Below are positions 12,157 through 25,886 of a stretch of 64,000 bases of DNA, piece after piece. Every line of letters starts with the position of its first letter. The stretch's first letter is position 1. Made by a program: the position numbers and the translations under genes. Source of the DNA: Lytechinus pictus (Eukaryota > Echinodermata > Echinoidea > Temnopleuroida > Toxopneustidae); NCBI RefSeq assembly GCF_037042905.1, contig NC_087249.1, positions 57,318,401 to 57,382,400 on the forward strand. Direction: 5' to 3'. The notes under the pieces are model-generated. The model ran no database searches and had not been told where the DNA came from. It was given only the letters and a program-made list of their open reading frames with translations.

Positions 12157-13594
12157 ACTAGAATTTTAATTCGTCTTGAGGACGAATTAGGTGATCTGTC
12201 TGTCATTCTCATGATCACGATCTAATTTTCGATCATTATAACCATGACAATGCAGATCAATATGATCATCATGATTAAAAACAGACTTTTATTAACAAAA
12301 GAACATCTTAAATACAGCAGCTGAAAGACAAAATATTACGTTGTGTAAACGATCTTGTTTTATTAGAGAACGCCAAATGCAATTTCCCAAGTGACTACAC
12401 GAAATAGTGAAAATAATGTTGCCGGAATCCAAGAATGTAGAATCAAATTTTGAGAAAAATGAGTATTTAATAGACGTTACACACAAATACATGAACAAAA
12501 AAAAACATTGTAAAGTGAGTTTCGAACCAGGGACCCTCGCATTACAAGGCAGGTGTGCTATCCATTAGACCACAAAACGTCCCATTCTCTCATCGTTCAA
12601 AGAATGAATATCATCTTAAATTGACTTATGACAGTGAAAATTGGCATTGTGATATGCCTCTATAAATTCTCAGTTTTGAGGATGAATAGGTAATATAAAT
12701 TAAAGTTTAATGAAATATTGAGTAAGAGTATAAGCTCAGCTACAATATGTCGAAATCTGGGCGAAAAATGATCAACAATTACGGAGTTAAAGTCATATTT
12801 GCAAATTTATTAAAACGTCATCAAACAAAAATGGAAAATTTTAGTTCCGACGCCATTTTGATGACGTCATGATAAAATTTAGGGTCAAATGTGACATGAA
12901 ATCATATTTACAACTCATACTCTATCCGAATATAAAAGAAAATTTAGGGGTCAACGGACTATCTGAAGAGTTATACTGAATTTTGTATAGGCATGTTTTT
13001 GCACATTTTTGGCCTATTGTGAAAGCGCGCTTGCGCGCGTAATGCAAACTTTGACGGCGGCTTATTCCTTTATTACTGGTCGTAGAAGGTTGGTCAAGGT
13101 ATCGAATTATTGACAATTTTATAATAAATGCATTATTGTAAAATAAAGTGCGATTCTACGTTGCGTAACGACGCTACGCGCGTGAACGCGCGCGAAAACG
13201 TGTGAGCGCGCAAATTCTTGAAATGCTTCAAATGACCTGATTCGTACTCTACTTTGATCAAAAAGTGATTTTGAGCATTTTAAAATTTTGACGCGCGCGT
13301 ACATGCGCGTCGTGACGTGTTAATGACCTTTGATCACATGGACAGTTGACCCATGATCTGAAGTTAATTTCATGTTAATATTGTTCATTTTTGATGATTG
13401 ATGATGAAGATATTGTTGATAATGTGATTTTACAAAATGGCGCGTAGATGAGGTCACGATGACCATTTGACGTTGAACTTGTTTCGTACACATTGCATGA
13501 TAACTGTGCATAATTGATAATATTTTGATGAAAATTGATCGATCACTTTTTTTGATTTTGGTGGAACAAGAAAAGGGTGGAAAAAGAAAAATAA
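12157..13594. repeat. M satellite unit 6 (1438 bp)
   Basis: Its tRNA-like sequence is at 12515-12583, with a changed anticodon arm (minus-strand CCTTGTAATGCGAGG). The second CRE-like site is mutated to TGAGGTCA near 13449. It is a diverged copy with a gcgcgcttgcgcgcg tract. Confidence 0.9.
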
Positions 13595-15033
13595 ACTAGA
13601 ATTTTAATTCGTCTTAAGGACGAATTAGGTGATCTGTCTGTCATTCTCATGATCATGATCTAATTTTCGATCATTATAACCCTGTAAATTATGCAGATCA
13701 ATACGATCATCATGATAATCAATGGACTTTTATTAACGAAAGAACGCATTAAATACAGCTGAAAGTCAAAATATTACGTTGTGTAAACGATTTTGTTGTA
13801 TTAGAGAATGCCAAATGCAATTTTGCAAGTGACTACACGAAATAGTTAAAAGAATGTGGCCGAAATCCATGAATGTAGAATCAAATTTTGAGAAAAATCA
13901 GTATTTAATAGACGTTATACACAAATACATGAGCGAAAAAAAAACATTGTCAAGTGAGTTTCGAACCAAGGACCTTTGCATTGCAAGGCAGGTGTGCTAT
14001 CCATTAGACTACACAGCGTCCCGTACTCTCATAGTTCAAAGAAGGAATATTATCTTAAATTGACTTGTGACAGTGAAAATTGGCATTGTGATATGCCTCT
14101 ATAAATTCTCAGTTTTGAGGATGAATAATTAATATAAGTGAAAAAGTTAAACAATATTTAATAAGAGTATATAGTCAGCTACAATATGTCGAAATCTGGG
14201 CGAAAAATGATCAAGAATTACGGAGTTATAGTCATATTTGCAAAATTATTCAAACGTCATAAAACAAAAATGGAAAATTTCAATTCCGACGCCATTTTGA
14301 TGACGTCAAGATAAAATTTAGTGTCAAATGTGACATAAAATCACATCTATAATCCATACTCTATTCGAATATAAAAGAAAATTCAGGGGTCAACGGACTA
14401 TCTGAAGAGCTATATTGAATTTTGTAAAGCCATGTTTTTGCACATATTTGGTCTATTGTTAACGCGCGCGTGCGCGCGTGATTCAAACTTTGATGGAAGC
14501 TAATTCCTTTACTACTGGTCGTAGAAGGTTGATCAAGGTATCAAATTATTAGAAATTTAATAACAAATGCATTGACGTAAAAGAAAGTGAGATTTTACAT
14601 TGCGTAACGACGCTACGCGCGTGAACGCGCGCGAAAACGGTTGAGCGCGCAAATTCTTGAAATGCTTCAAATGACCTGATTCGTACTCTACTTTGATCAA
14701 AAAGTGATTTTGAGCATTTTAAAATTTTGACGCGCGCGTACATGCGCGTCGTGACGTGTTAATGACGTTTGATCACATGGACAGTTGACCCATGATCTGA
14801 AGTTAATTTGATGTTAATATTGTTCATTTTTGATGATTGATGATGAAGATATTGTTGATAATGTGATTTTACAAAATGGCGCGTAGATGACGTCACGATG
14901 ACCATTTGACGTTGAACTTGTTTCGTACACATCGCATGATAACTGTGCATAATTGATAATATTTTGATGAAAATTGATCGAGCACTTTTTCTGATTTTGG
15001 TGGAACAAGAAAAGGGTGGAAAAAGAAAAATAA
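13595..15033. repeat. M satellite unit 7 (1439 bp)
   Basis: Its tRNA-like sequence is at 13954-14022. The head hairpin has the loop variant cgtcttaaggacg. Its second half matches M11 and M12 more closely than its first half does, suggesting a mosaic produced by unequal exchange. Confidence 0.88.
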
Positions 15034-16467
15034 ACTAGAATTTTAATTCGTCTTGTGGACGAATTAGGTGATCTGTCTGTCATTCTCATGATCACGATCT
15101 AATGTTCGATTATTACAACCATGTCAATGCAGTTCAATATGATCATCATCATAATAAACAGACTTTTATCAACGGAAGAACATATTAAATACAGCTGAAG
15201 ACAACAAATTAGGTTGTGTAAAAGATCTTGTTTTATTAGAGATGCCAAATGCGATTTCGCAAGTGACTACACGAAATAGTGAAAATAATGTTGCTGGAAT
15301 CCAAAAATGTCGAATCAAGTTTTGAGAAAAATCAGTATTAATAGAGGTTACACACAAATACATGAGCAAAAAAAAAAACATTGTCAAGTGAGTTTCGAAC
15401 CAAGGATCCTCGCGTTGCAAGGCAGGTGTGCTATCCATTAGACCACAAAACTTCTCAAACTCTCGTCGTTCAAAGAATGAATATTATCTTGAATTGATTC
15501 ATGACAGTAAAAATTGCCATTGTGATATGCCTCTATAAATTCTAAATTTTGAGGTTGAATAATTAATATAAATGAAAATTTTAGAAAATATTTAGTAAGC
15601 GTATAAGCTCAGCTGCAATATGTCGAAATCTGAGCGAAAAATGACCAACAATTACGGAGTAATAGTCATATTTGTAAAATTATTAAAACGTCATGAAACA
15701 AAAATGGAAAATTTTAGTTCCGACGCCATTTTGATGACGTCATGATAAAATGTAGGGTCGAATGTGACATGAAATCACATCTACAATTTATACTTCATCC
15801 GAATATAAAAGAAAATTTAGGGGTCAACGGACTATCTGAAGAGTTATATTGAATTTTGTAAAGGCATGTTTTTGCACATATTTGGCCTATTGTGAACGCG
15901 CGCGTGCGCGCATGATTCAAAGTTTGATTGAAGCTAATTCCTTTACTACTGGTCGTAGAAGGTTGATCAAGGTATCAAATTAATCAGAATTTCATAATAA
16001 ATGCATTGACGTAAAAGAAACGGCGATTTTAAATTGCATACCGACGTTACGCGCGTGAACGCGCGCGAAAACGTGTGAGCGCGCAAATTCTTGAAATGCT
16101 TCAAATGACCTGATTCGTACTCTACTTTGATCAAAAAGTGATTTTGAGCATTTTAAAATTTTGACACGCGCGTACATGCGCGTCGTGACGTGTTCATGAC
16201 GTTTGATGACATGGACAGTTGACCCATGATCTGAAGTTATTTTTATGTTAATATTGTTCATTTTTGATGATTGATGATGAAGATATTGTTGATAATGTGA
16301 TTTTACAAAATGGCGCGTAGATGACGTCACGATGACCATTTGACGTTGAACTTGTTTCGTACACATCGCATGATAACTGTGCATAATTGATAATATTTTG
16401 ATGAAAATTGATCGAGCACTTTTTTTGATTTTGGTGGAACAAGAAAAGGGTGGAAAAAGAAAAATAA
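15034..16467. repeat. M satellite unit 8 (1434 bp)
   Basis: Its tRNA-like sequence is at 15388-15456, with altered anticodon-arm bases. The head hairpin has the loop variant cttgtggac. The first half is clearly diverged from its neighbours and the second half is typical. Confidence 0.9.
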
Positions 16468-17908
16468 ACTAGAATTTTAATTCGTCTTGAGGACGAATTA
16501 GGTGATCTGTCTGTCATTCTCGTGATCACGATCTAATATTTGATCATTATAACCATGGCAATGCAGATCAATATAATCATCATCATTAAAAACAGACTTT
16601 TATTAACAAAAGAACATATTAAATACAGCAGCTGAAAGACAAAATATTAGGTTGTGTAAACGATCTTGTTGTATTAGAGATTGCCAAATGCAATTTTGCA
16701 AGTGACTACACGAAATAGTTAAAATAATGTTGCCGAAATCCATGAATGTAGAATCAAATTTTGAGAAAAATCAGTATTTAATAGACGTTACACACAAATA
16801 CATGAGCAAAAAAAATGAACATTGTCAAGTGAGTTTCGAACCAGGGACCTTTGCATTGCAAGGCAGGTGTGCTATCCATTAGACTACACAGCGTCCCGTA
16901 CTCTCACAGTTCAAAGAAGGAATATTATCTTAAATTGACTTATGACAGTGAAAATTGGCATTGTGATATGCCTCTATAAATTCTCAGTTTTGAGGATGAG
17001 TAATTAAAATAAGTGAAAATGTTATGCAATATTTAGTAAGAGTATAAGCTCAGCTACAATATGTCGAAATCTGGGCGAAAAATGATAGAGAATTACGGAG
17101 TTATAGTCATATTTGCAAAATTATTCAAACGTCATGAAACAAAAATGGAAAATTATAGTTCCGACGCCATTTTGATGACGTCATGAAAATATTTAGGGTC
17201 AAATGTGACATAAAATCACATCTATAATTCATACTCTATCCGAATATAAAAGAAAATTTAGGTGTCAACGGACTATCTGAAGAGCTGTATTGAATTTTGC
17301 AAAGGCATGTTTTTGCACATATTTGGTCTATTGTGAACGCGCGCGTGCGCGCGTGATTCAAACTTTGATGGAAGCTAATTCCTTTACTACTGGTCGTAGA
17401 AGGTTGATCAAGGTATCAAATTATTAGAAATTTAATAACAAATGCATTGACGTGAAAGAAAGTGAGATTTTACATTGCGTAACGACTCTACGCGCATGAA
17501 CGTGCGCGAAAACGGTTGAGCGCGCAAATTCTTGAAATGCTTCAAATGACCTGATTCGTACTCTACTCTGATCAAAAAGTGATTTTGAGCATTTTAAAAT
17601 TTTGACGCGCGCGTACATGCGCGTCGTGACCTGTTCATGACCTTTGATGACATGGACAGTTGACCCTTGATCTGAAGTTAATTTGATGTTAATATTGTTC
17701 ATTTTTGATGATTGATGATGAAGATATTGTTGATAATGTGATTTTACAAAATGGCGCGTAGATGACGTCACGATGACCATTTGACGTTGAACTTGTTTCG
17801 TACACATCGCATGATAACTGTGCATAATTGATAATATTTTGATGAAAATTGATCGAGCACTTTTTCTGATTTTGGTGGAACAAGAAAAGGGTGGAAAAAG
17901 AAAAATAA
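16468..17908. repeat. M satellite unit 9 (1441 bp)
   Basis: Its tRNA-like sequence is at 16829-16897. The usual motif set is present. One CG tract is interrupted (cgcgcatgaacgtgcgcg near 17492). Confidence 0.9.
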
Positions 17909-19422
17909 ACTAGAATTTTAATTCGTCTTAAGGACGAATTAGGTGATCTGTCTGTCATTCTCATGATCACGATGTAATATTTGATCATTATATCCATGGC
18001 AATGCACATCAATATAATCACCATCATTAAAAGCAGACTTTTATTAACAAAAGAACATATTAAATACAGCAGCTGAAAGACAAAATATTACGTTGTGTAA
18101 ACGATCTTGTTGTATTAGAGAATGCCAAATGCACTTTCGCAAGTGACTACACGAAATAATTAAATTAATGTTGCCGAAATCCATGAATGTAGAATCAAAT
18201 TTTGAGAAAAATCAGTATTTAATAGACGTTACACACAAATACATCAGCAAAAAAAAGAACATTGTCAAGCGAGTTTCGAACCAAGGACCTTTGTATTGCA
18301 AGGCATGTGTGCTATCCATTGGACTACACAGCGTCCCGTACTCTCATAGTTCAAAGAAGTAATATTATCTTAAATTGACTTATGACAGTGAAAATTGGCA
18401 TTGTGATATGCCTCTATAAATTCTCAGTTTTGAGGATGAATAATTAATATAAGTGAAAATGTTATGCAATATTTAGTAAGAGTATAAGTCCAGCTACAAT
18501 ATGTCGAAATCTGGGCGAAAAATGATCAAGAATTACGGAGTTATAGTCATATTTGCAAAATTATTCAAACGTCATAAAACAAAAATGGAAAATTTTAGTT
18601 CCGACGCCATTTTGATGACGTCATGATAAAATTTAGGGTCAAATGTGACATAAAATCACATCTGTAATTCATATTCTATCCGAATATAAAAGAAAATTTA
18701 GGGGTCAACGGACTATCTGAAGAGTTATATTGAATTTTGTAAAGGCATGTTTTTGCACATATTTGGTCTATTGTGAACGCGCGCGTGCGCGCGTGATTCA
18801 AACTTTGATGGAAGCTAATTCCTTTACTACTGGTCGTAGAAGGTTGATCAAGGTATCAAATTATTAGAAATTTAATAACAAATGCATTGACGTAAAAGAA
18901 AGTGAGATTCTACATTGCGTAACGACGTTACGCGCGTGAACGCGCGCGAAAACGTGTGAGCGCGCAAATTCTTGAAATGCTTCAAATGACCTGATTCGTA
19001 CTCTACTTTGATCAAAAAGTGATTTTGAGCATTTTAAAATTTTGACGCGCGCGTACATGCGCGTCGTGACCTGTTCATGACCTTTGATGACATTGACAGT
19101 TGACCCATGATCTGAAGTTAATTTTATGTTGATATTGTTCATTTTTGATGATTGATGATGAAGATATTGTTGATAATGTGATTTTACAAAATGGCGCGTA
19201 GATGACGTCACGATGACTATTTGAGGTTGAACTTGTTTCGTACACATCGCATGATAACTGTGCATAATTGATAATATTTTGATGAAAATTGATCGAGCAC
19301 TTTTTCTGATTTTGGTGGAACAAGAAAAGGGTGGAAAAAGAAAAATAAATAAAAATAAATAAAAAAGAAAATTCGTACGAAATTAAGAGGTGATCTGTCG
19401 ATTGACAGATCACCTAATAAAA
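17909..19422. repeat. M satellite unit 10 (1514 bp)
   Basis: Its tRNA-like sequence is at 18269-18337, with a g-for-a change next to the A-box region (ccattggactac). It ends in a single hairpin mini-repeat, with the hairpin at about 19386-19413. Confidence 0.9.
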
Positions 19423-20860
19423 ACTAGAATTTTAATTCGTCTTGAGGACGAATTAGGTGATCTGTCTGTCATTCTCATGATCACGATTTAATATTCGATC
19501 ATTACAACCATGTCAATGCAGATCAATATGATCATCATGATTAAAAACGGACTTTTATTAACAAAAGAACATATTAAATACAACAGCTTAAAGACAAAAT
19601 ATTAGGTTATGTAAACGATCTTGTTTTATTAGAGAATGCCGAATGCAATTTCGCAAGTGACTACACGAAATAGTGAAAATAATGTTGCCGGAATCCATGA
19701 ATGTAGAATCAAATTTTGAGAAAAATCAGTATTTAATAGAGGTTACACACAAATACATGAGCAAAAAAAAACATTGTCAAGTGAGTTTCGAACCTAGGAC
19801 CTTTGCATTGCAAGGCAGGTGTGCTATCCATTAGACTACACAGCGTCCCGTACTCTCATCGTTCAAAGAAGGAATATTATCTTAAATTGACTTATGATAG
19901 TGAAAATTGGCATTGTGATATGCCTCTATAAATTCTCAGTTTTGGGGATGAATAATTAAAATAAGTGAAAATGTTATGCAATATTCAGTAAGAGTATAAG
20001 CTCAGCTACAATATGTCGGAATCTGGGCGAAAAATGATCAAGAATTACGGAGTTATAGTCATATTTGCAAAATTATTCAAACGTCATAAAACAAAAATGG
20101 AAAATTTTAGTTCCGACGCCATTTTGATGACGTCATGATAAAATTTAGGGTCAAATGTGACATAAAATCACATCTATATTTCATACTCTATCCGAATATA
20201 AAAGAAAATTTAGGGGTCAACGGACTATCTGAAGAGCTATATTGAATTTTGTAAAGGCATGTTTTTGCACATATTTGGTCTATTGTTAACGCGCGCGTGC
20301 GCGCGTGATTCAAACTTTGATGGAAGCTAATTCCTTTACTACTGGTCGTAGAAGGTTGATCAAGGTATCAAATTATTAGAAATTTAATAACAAATGCATT
20401 GACGTAAAAGAAAGTGAGATTTTACATTGCGTAACGACGCTACGCGCGTGAACGCGCGCGAAAACGGTTGAGCGCGCAAATTCTTGAAATGCTTCAAATG
20501 ACCTGATTCGTACTCTACTTTGATCAAAAAGTGATTTTGGGCATTTTAAAATTTTGACGCGCGCGTACATGCGCGTCGTTACGTGTACATGACCTTTGAT
20601 GACATGGACAGTTGACCCTTGATCTGAAGTTAATTCGATGTTAATATTGTTCATTTTTGATGATTGATGATGAAGATATTGTTGATAATGTGATTTTACA
20701 AAATGGCGCGTAGATGACGTCACGATGACCATTTGACGTTGAACTTGTTTCGTACACATCGCATGATAACTGTTCATAATTGATAATATTTTGATGAAAA
20801 TTGATTGAGTACTTTTTCAGCTTTTGGTGGAACAAGAAAAGGGTGGAAAAAGAAAAATAA
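19423..20860. repeat. M satellite unit 11 (1438 bp)
   Basis: Its tRNA-like sequence is at 19781-19849. It is very close to M1, M2 and M12 in sequence. It has no hairpin expansion. Confidence 0.9.
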
Positions 20861-22509
20861 ACTAGAATTTTAATTCGTCTTGAGGACGAATTAGGTGATC
20901 TGTCTGTCATTCTCATGATCACGATTTAATATTCGATCATTACAACCATGTCAATGTAGATCAATATGATCATCATGATTAAAAACGGACTTTTATTAAC
21001 AAAAGAACATATTAAATACAACAGCTTAAAGACAAAATATTAGGTTATGTAAACGATCTTGTTTTATTAGAGAATGCCGAATGCAATTTCGCAAGTGACT
21101 ACACGAAATAGTGAAAATAATGTTGCCGGAATCCATGAATGTAGAATCAAATTTGGAGAAAAATCAGTATTTAATAGAGGTTACACACAAATACATGAGC
21201 AAAAAAAAAACATTGTCAAGTGAGTTTCGAACCTAGGACCTTTGCATTGCAAGGCAGGTGTGCTATCCATTAGACTACACAGCGTCCCGTACTCTCATCG
21301 TTCAAAGAAGGAATATTATCTTAAATTGACTTATGATAGTGAAAATTGGCATTGTGATATGCGTCTATAAATTCTCAGTTTTGGGGATGAATAATTAAAA
21401 TAAGTGAAAATGTTATGCAATATTCAGTAAGAGTATAAGCTCAGCTACAATATGTCGGAATCTGGGCGAAAAATGATCAAGAATTACGGAGTTATAGTCA
21501 TATTTGCAAAATTATTCAAACGTCATAAAACCAAAATGGAAAAATTTAGTTCCGACGCCATTTTGATGACGTCATGATAAAATTTAGGGTCAAATGTGAC
21601 ATAAAATCACATCTATATTTCATACTCTATCCGAATATAAAAGAAAATTTAGGGGTCAACGGACTATCTGAAGAGCTATATTGAATTTTGTAAAGGCATG
21701 TTTTTGCACATATTTGGTCTATTGTTAACGCGCGCGTGCGCGCGTGATTCAAACTTTGATGGAAGCTAATTCCTTTACTACTGGTCGTAGAAGGTTGATC
21801 AAGGTATCAAATTATTAGAAATTTAATACCAAATGCATTGACGTAAAAGAAAGTGAGATTTTACATTGCGTAACGACGCTACGCGCGTGAACGCGCGCGA
21901 AAACGGTTGAGCGCGCAAATTCTTGAAATGCTTCAAATGACCTGATTCGTACTCTACTTTGATCAAAAAGTGATTTGGGGCATTTTAAAATTTTGACGCG
22001 CGCGTACATGCGCGTCGTTACGTGTACATGACCTTTGATGACATGGACAGTTGACCCTTGATCTGAAGTTAATTCGATGTTGATATTGTTCATTTTTGAT
22101 GATCGATGATGAAGATATTGTTGATAATGTGATTTTACAAAATGGCGCGTAGATGACGTCACGATGACCATTTGACGTTGAACTTGTTTCGTACACATCG
22201 CATGATAACTGTTCATAATTGATAATATTTTGATGAAAATTGATTGAGCACTTTTTCAGCTTTTGGTGGAACAAGAAAAGGGTGGAAAAAGAAAAATAAA
22301 TAATAAAAATAAATAAAAAAGAAAATTCGTAGAAACACAAGAGGTGATCTGTCAGTTGACAGATCACCTAATAAATAAAAAAGAAAATTCGTAGAAACAC
22401 AAGAGGTGATCTGTCAGTTGACAGATCACCTAATAATAAAAATAAATAAAAAAGAAAATTCGTACGAAATTAAGAGTTGATCTGTCGATTGACAGATCAC
22501 CTAATAATA
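20861..22509. repeat. M satellite unit 12 (1649 bp)
   Basis: Its tRNA-like sequence is at 21220-21288. It ends in three hairpin mini-repeats (about 22285-22508). The third has a substitution in its left arm (gagttgatctgtc), so that stem is imperfect. Confidence 0.9.
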
Positions 22510-24139
22510 ACTAGAACTTTAATTCGTCATGAGGACGAATTAGGTGATCTGTCTCTGATTTTCGTGATCACGAATACAATCACCATGTTTATTGAGATCA
22601 ATACGATGATCATATTGAAAACTGAACTTTTATTACGAAGAGAACATGTTGAATACCCTTGAAAAGAGGGAAATGAAAAGTTTTGTGAAATAAGTGTTAC
22701 ACATGGTATATGTACAAGTTATAATAAAAGGGTTTTAAAACTATTTTATTGTGCAATATATACCGTGTAATGGTCATAAAGGACCATTTGTGAAATGTTG
22801 AAAATAAACAAAAAAGAAAAAAAAATTCTCATATTCACCCCTGGGCTCGAACCCTCGACCCTAAGGACGCAAGTCTGGTGCCTTATCAACTGAGCTACAC
22901 TATTTCCCATATACTAATACACATAAGCACTATTTCCCATCGACTTTACACATAAGCAAATTGAGGGGATCTCAAATCCAATTTTTCAAGAAAAATACGG
23001 GCATGATCCCGGCTTTTTATCAGAAAAATAAGACCAGATTGCAATAGCTTACAATCTCAGCTACATTATACTCCAAGCTAAGAGAAAACCGACGATTAGA
23101 AAAGGAGATATGGCTCGCGAAATAGAGGAATGTAAAATCCAGTTTTGAGAAAAAGCCATTTCCCATAGAGATTGCACACAAAATGAGCGAAAATGACATG
23201 CCTCTATAACTTGCCATTTTTTAGGATGATCCGTTCCTTTAAATGTTAATATAGCCATTAAGTTAGAAAGAGTATGTATTCAGCTACAACATATTAAAAA
23301 ACTGGGCGAAAATTGACCAATATTTACGGAGTTATAGTCATATTTGCAAAATTATTAAAACGTCATAAAACAAAAATGGAAAATTTTAGTTCCGACGCCA
23401 TTTTGATGACGTCATGATAAAATTTAGGGTCAAATGTGACATGAAATCACATCTACAATTCATACTCTATCGGAATATAAAAGAATATTTGAGGGTCAAC
23501 GGACTATCTGAAGAGTTATATTGAATTTTGTAAAGGCATGTTTTCGCACATATTTGGCCTATTATGAACGCGCGCGTGCGCGCATGATTCAAAGTTTGAT
23601 TGAAGCTAATTCCTTTACTACTGGTCGTAGAAGGTTGATCAAAGTATCAAATTAATCAGAATTTAATAATAAATGCATTGATGTAAAAGAAACGGCGATT
23701 TTACATTGCGTAACGACGTTACGCGCGTGAACGCGCGCTAAAACGCGTGAGCGCGCAAATTCTTGAAATGCTTCAAATGACCTGATTCGTACTCTACTTT
23801 GATCAAAAAGTGATTTTGAGCATTTTAAAATTTTGACGCGCGCGTACATGCGCGTCGTGACGTGTTAATGACGTTTGATCACATGGACAGTTGACCCATG
23901 ATCTGAAGTTAATTTCATTTTAATATTGTTCATTTTTGATGATTGATGATGAAGATATTGTTGATAATGTGATTTTACAAAATGGCGCGTAGATGACGTC
24001 ACGATGACCATTTGACGTTGAACTTGTTTCGTACACATCGCATTATAACTGTGCATAATTGATAATAATTTGATGAAAATTGATAGAACAGTTTTTCTGA
24101 TTTTGGTGGAACAAGAAAAGGGTGGAAAAAGAAAAATAA
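22510..24139. repeat. L-type satellite unit, copy 2 (1.63 kb)
   Basis: Nearly identical to 2706-4341, with the Lys-like tRNA module at 22835-22908. With L1 it brackets the twelve M units as direct repeats. It is followed by only a stub of the next unit. Confidence 0.88.
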
Positions 24140-24732
24140 ACTAGATTTTAATTCGTCATGAGGACGAATTAGGTGGTCTGTCATGATTTTTCATTCAGTG
24201 TCGGCTAATTTGTATGAAATGAATCATTTAGATATGATTGATAATCTTGATCATAGACATCATAGGAATACATTTTGACCATTGCTAAATGTGATTATTA
24301 ATGTGGTGATGACAACCGTGATGATTATAATGATGGTGGTGATAATGCAATACGGTAAATACGAAATTAAGTTTGGAGCACGTAAAATGCCTTAATAAGT
24401 CCTCAAAAATTTTAGACGATTTACCGAAATTGGCTTTCCAAAATTGCGCAATAAAAAGCGCCTTCATTTTCAGAGTAGCTAATTTTAAATGGACAGTTTC
24501 ATGTTTTTTATGCATAATCTTTTTAAAATTTCTTTCTACTGTCAGCAATTTTTCTTTTAAGATTTCAAGCAAGAATTTTCACAATGTCAGTGGGTATCAA
24601 TTTCACAGAAAGCTTGAAAATTCATAGGTGATACTTTTTAAAAACTAAAATATCTTAAATATTTTTATTCAAAATTTCTGCAAATTTTCAATTATTTTTA
24701 ATGAGAGGTTTCGCAATGATACAATTTCACAG
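24140..24732. repeat. Satellite stub and array tail
   Basis: 24140-24185 is the beginning of another unit (actagattttaattcg, head hairpin, aggtggtctgtcatg) that breaks off. The remainder, to 24732, is AT-rich sequence with a short atggtgatgat run near 24300-24345. I see no gene or known element in it. Confidence 0.6.
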
Positions 24733-25590
24733 CATTCATTTCAAAACTCATCAGTGATGTATTTGATAAAAGAATTAAGTAGATTTTTTTTAGGGGACAT
24801 GTTTGCAAAATTTCTGCAAATTCCTAAACATTTCACATAATATTTTCCGTCAAGAATTTTCAATGTCCATTTATTAATTGTGTATGACTTAAACATTTAC
24901 TTGAAAATTCTTTCTTGATGATTTTACTGAAAAAAGTCAGGTAAAAGATTCAAATACTGGCAATTTTCCCGCAAAATTTCGGGAAAATGAGTATTTTACT
25001 AAATTGCACTATTTTTAATTTCACAGAAGGTATCTGAAAATTTGTTATATGTTATATTTAGAGAAAATAACCAAATAGAAAAAAATCCAGGAGTTTCCGC
25101 AAAATGTCTAGAATGCAATTTATCAACCAAATAGCGTTTCAATATTGTAGCGTTTCCCCAAAAATGCATAAATGATGTTTTATAATGTAAAAACTACCCC
25201 TTAAAATGTTCCGGCAATATTTAAAAAATGTCCTACATAAAAAATCGCAAGGCAAGTGGGCTTGATATTTTCAGCAAGACCGTACAATTGATTAATAAAG
25301 CATTTTCTTAAAAGAATTCTCAAAAATTAGGTCCAGAAAAAATTTGCAAAAACTTAAACAGGTGATAACACTCTGATGCTGTGGTTGAAAGTGAAAATCA
25401 ATCACACATTATTTGTAGAAAATTCTTTTCACTACATCATATCAAAATTTGAAAGAAAATTGACTAGTAATAACAAAGATACGGTCAAATATGCATAAAT
25501 ACGTTGACGTAATTGCGAAAATGTGTTATTTTCACTTCTAACGTAATTTTGACGTTATTACACAATATTTTGACTATATCCAAGAGTGAG
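24733..25590. repeat. Block A, copy 2
   Basis: Homologous to 1-854 and in the same position relative to a following 1.16-kb satellite unit. The distance from 1 to 24733 defines a higher-order period of about 24.7 kb. Confidence 0.75.
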
Positions 25591-25886
25591 GAAAAGTTGG
25601 GGGTCAACGGACTCCCTGAAGAGCTACAGTGAATTTTATATAGGCATATTTTTGCCCACTTATGACTTATTTTGCGAGTTTGCACGAGCGTGTAATGCAA
25701 ATTTGAATGGACGCGCATTCCCGTATTATTGGTCGTAAGAGGCTGAATGAGGTATCAAATTAATCAGAAGATAATGGACAATGGACAGACATAAAATAAA
25801 TGACGACTCGAAGATGCATACCGATGGTAGGTGCAAGAACGCGCACGCATACCTGTGCGCGTGCAAATTCTTGACATGCTCAAAAT
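25591..25886. repeat. 1.16-kb satellite unit, interrupted left part
   Basis: Belongs to the subfamily carrying cttatgacttattttgcg, as at 52939-57609. The monomer stops inside tgctcaaaatgacctgaaacg, where the foldback element begins, and the missing part resumes at 52521. Confidence 0.9.
25881..25886. repeat. Target-site duplication, left copy (CAAAAT)
   Basis: CAAAAT directly precedes the element end TATGGGGCGCC. The intact satellite reads tgctcaaaatgacctg with a single CAAAAT (for example near 53687), so the second copy at 52521-52526 was created by insertion. Confidence 0.85.

Noticed and set aside
3848..22216. Recurrent minus-strand reading frames of 60-164 codons in the satellite units
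   Set aside because: They recur because the DNA repeats. They are low-complexity, overlap one another in different frames, cross the tRNA-like, CG and hairpin motifs, and vary in start and stop between copies. No domain is recognised.
2706..22540. Hammerhead-type ribozyme suggested by GAGGACGAA at unit starts
   Set aside because: The CUGAUGA core strand and a proper cleavage-site stem were not found nearby. The sequence is explained by the simple AATTCGTC/GACGAATT hairpin.
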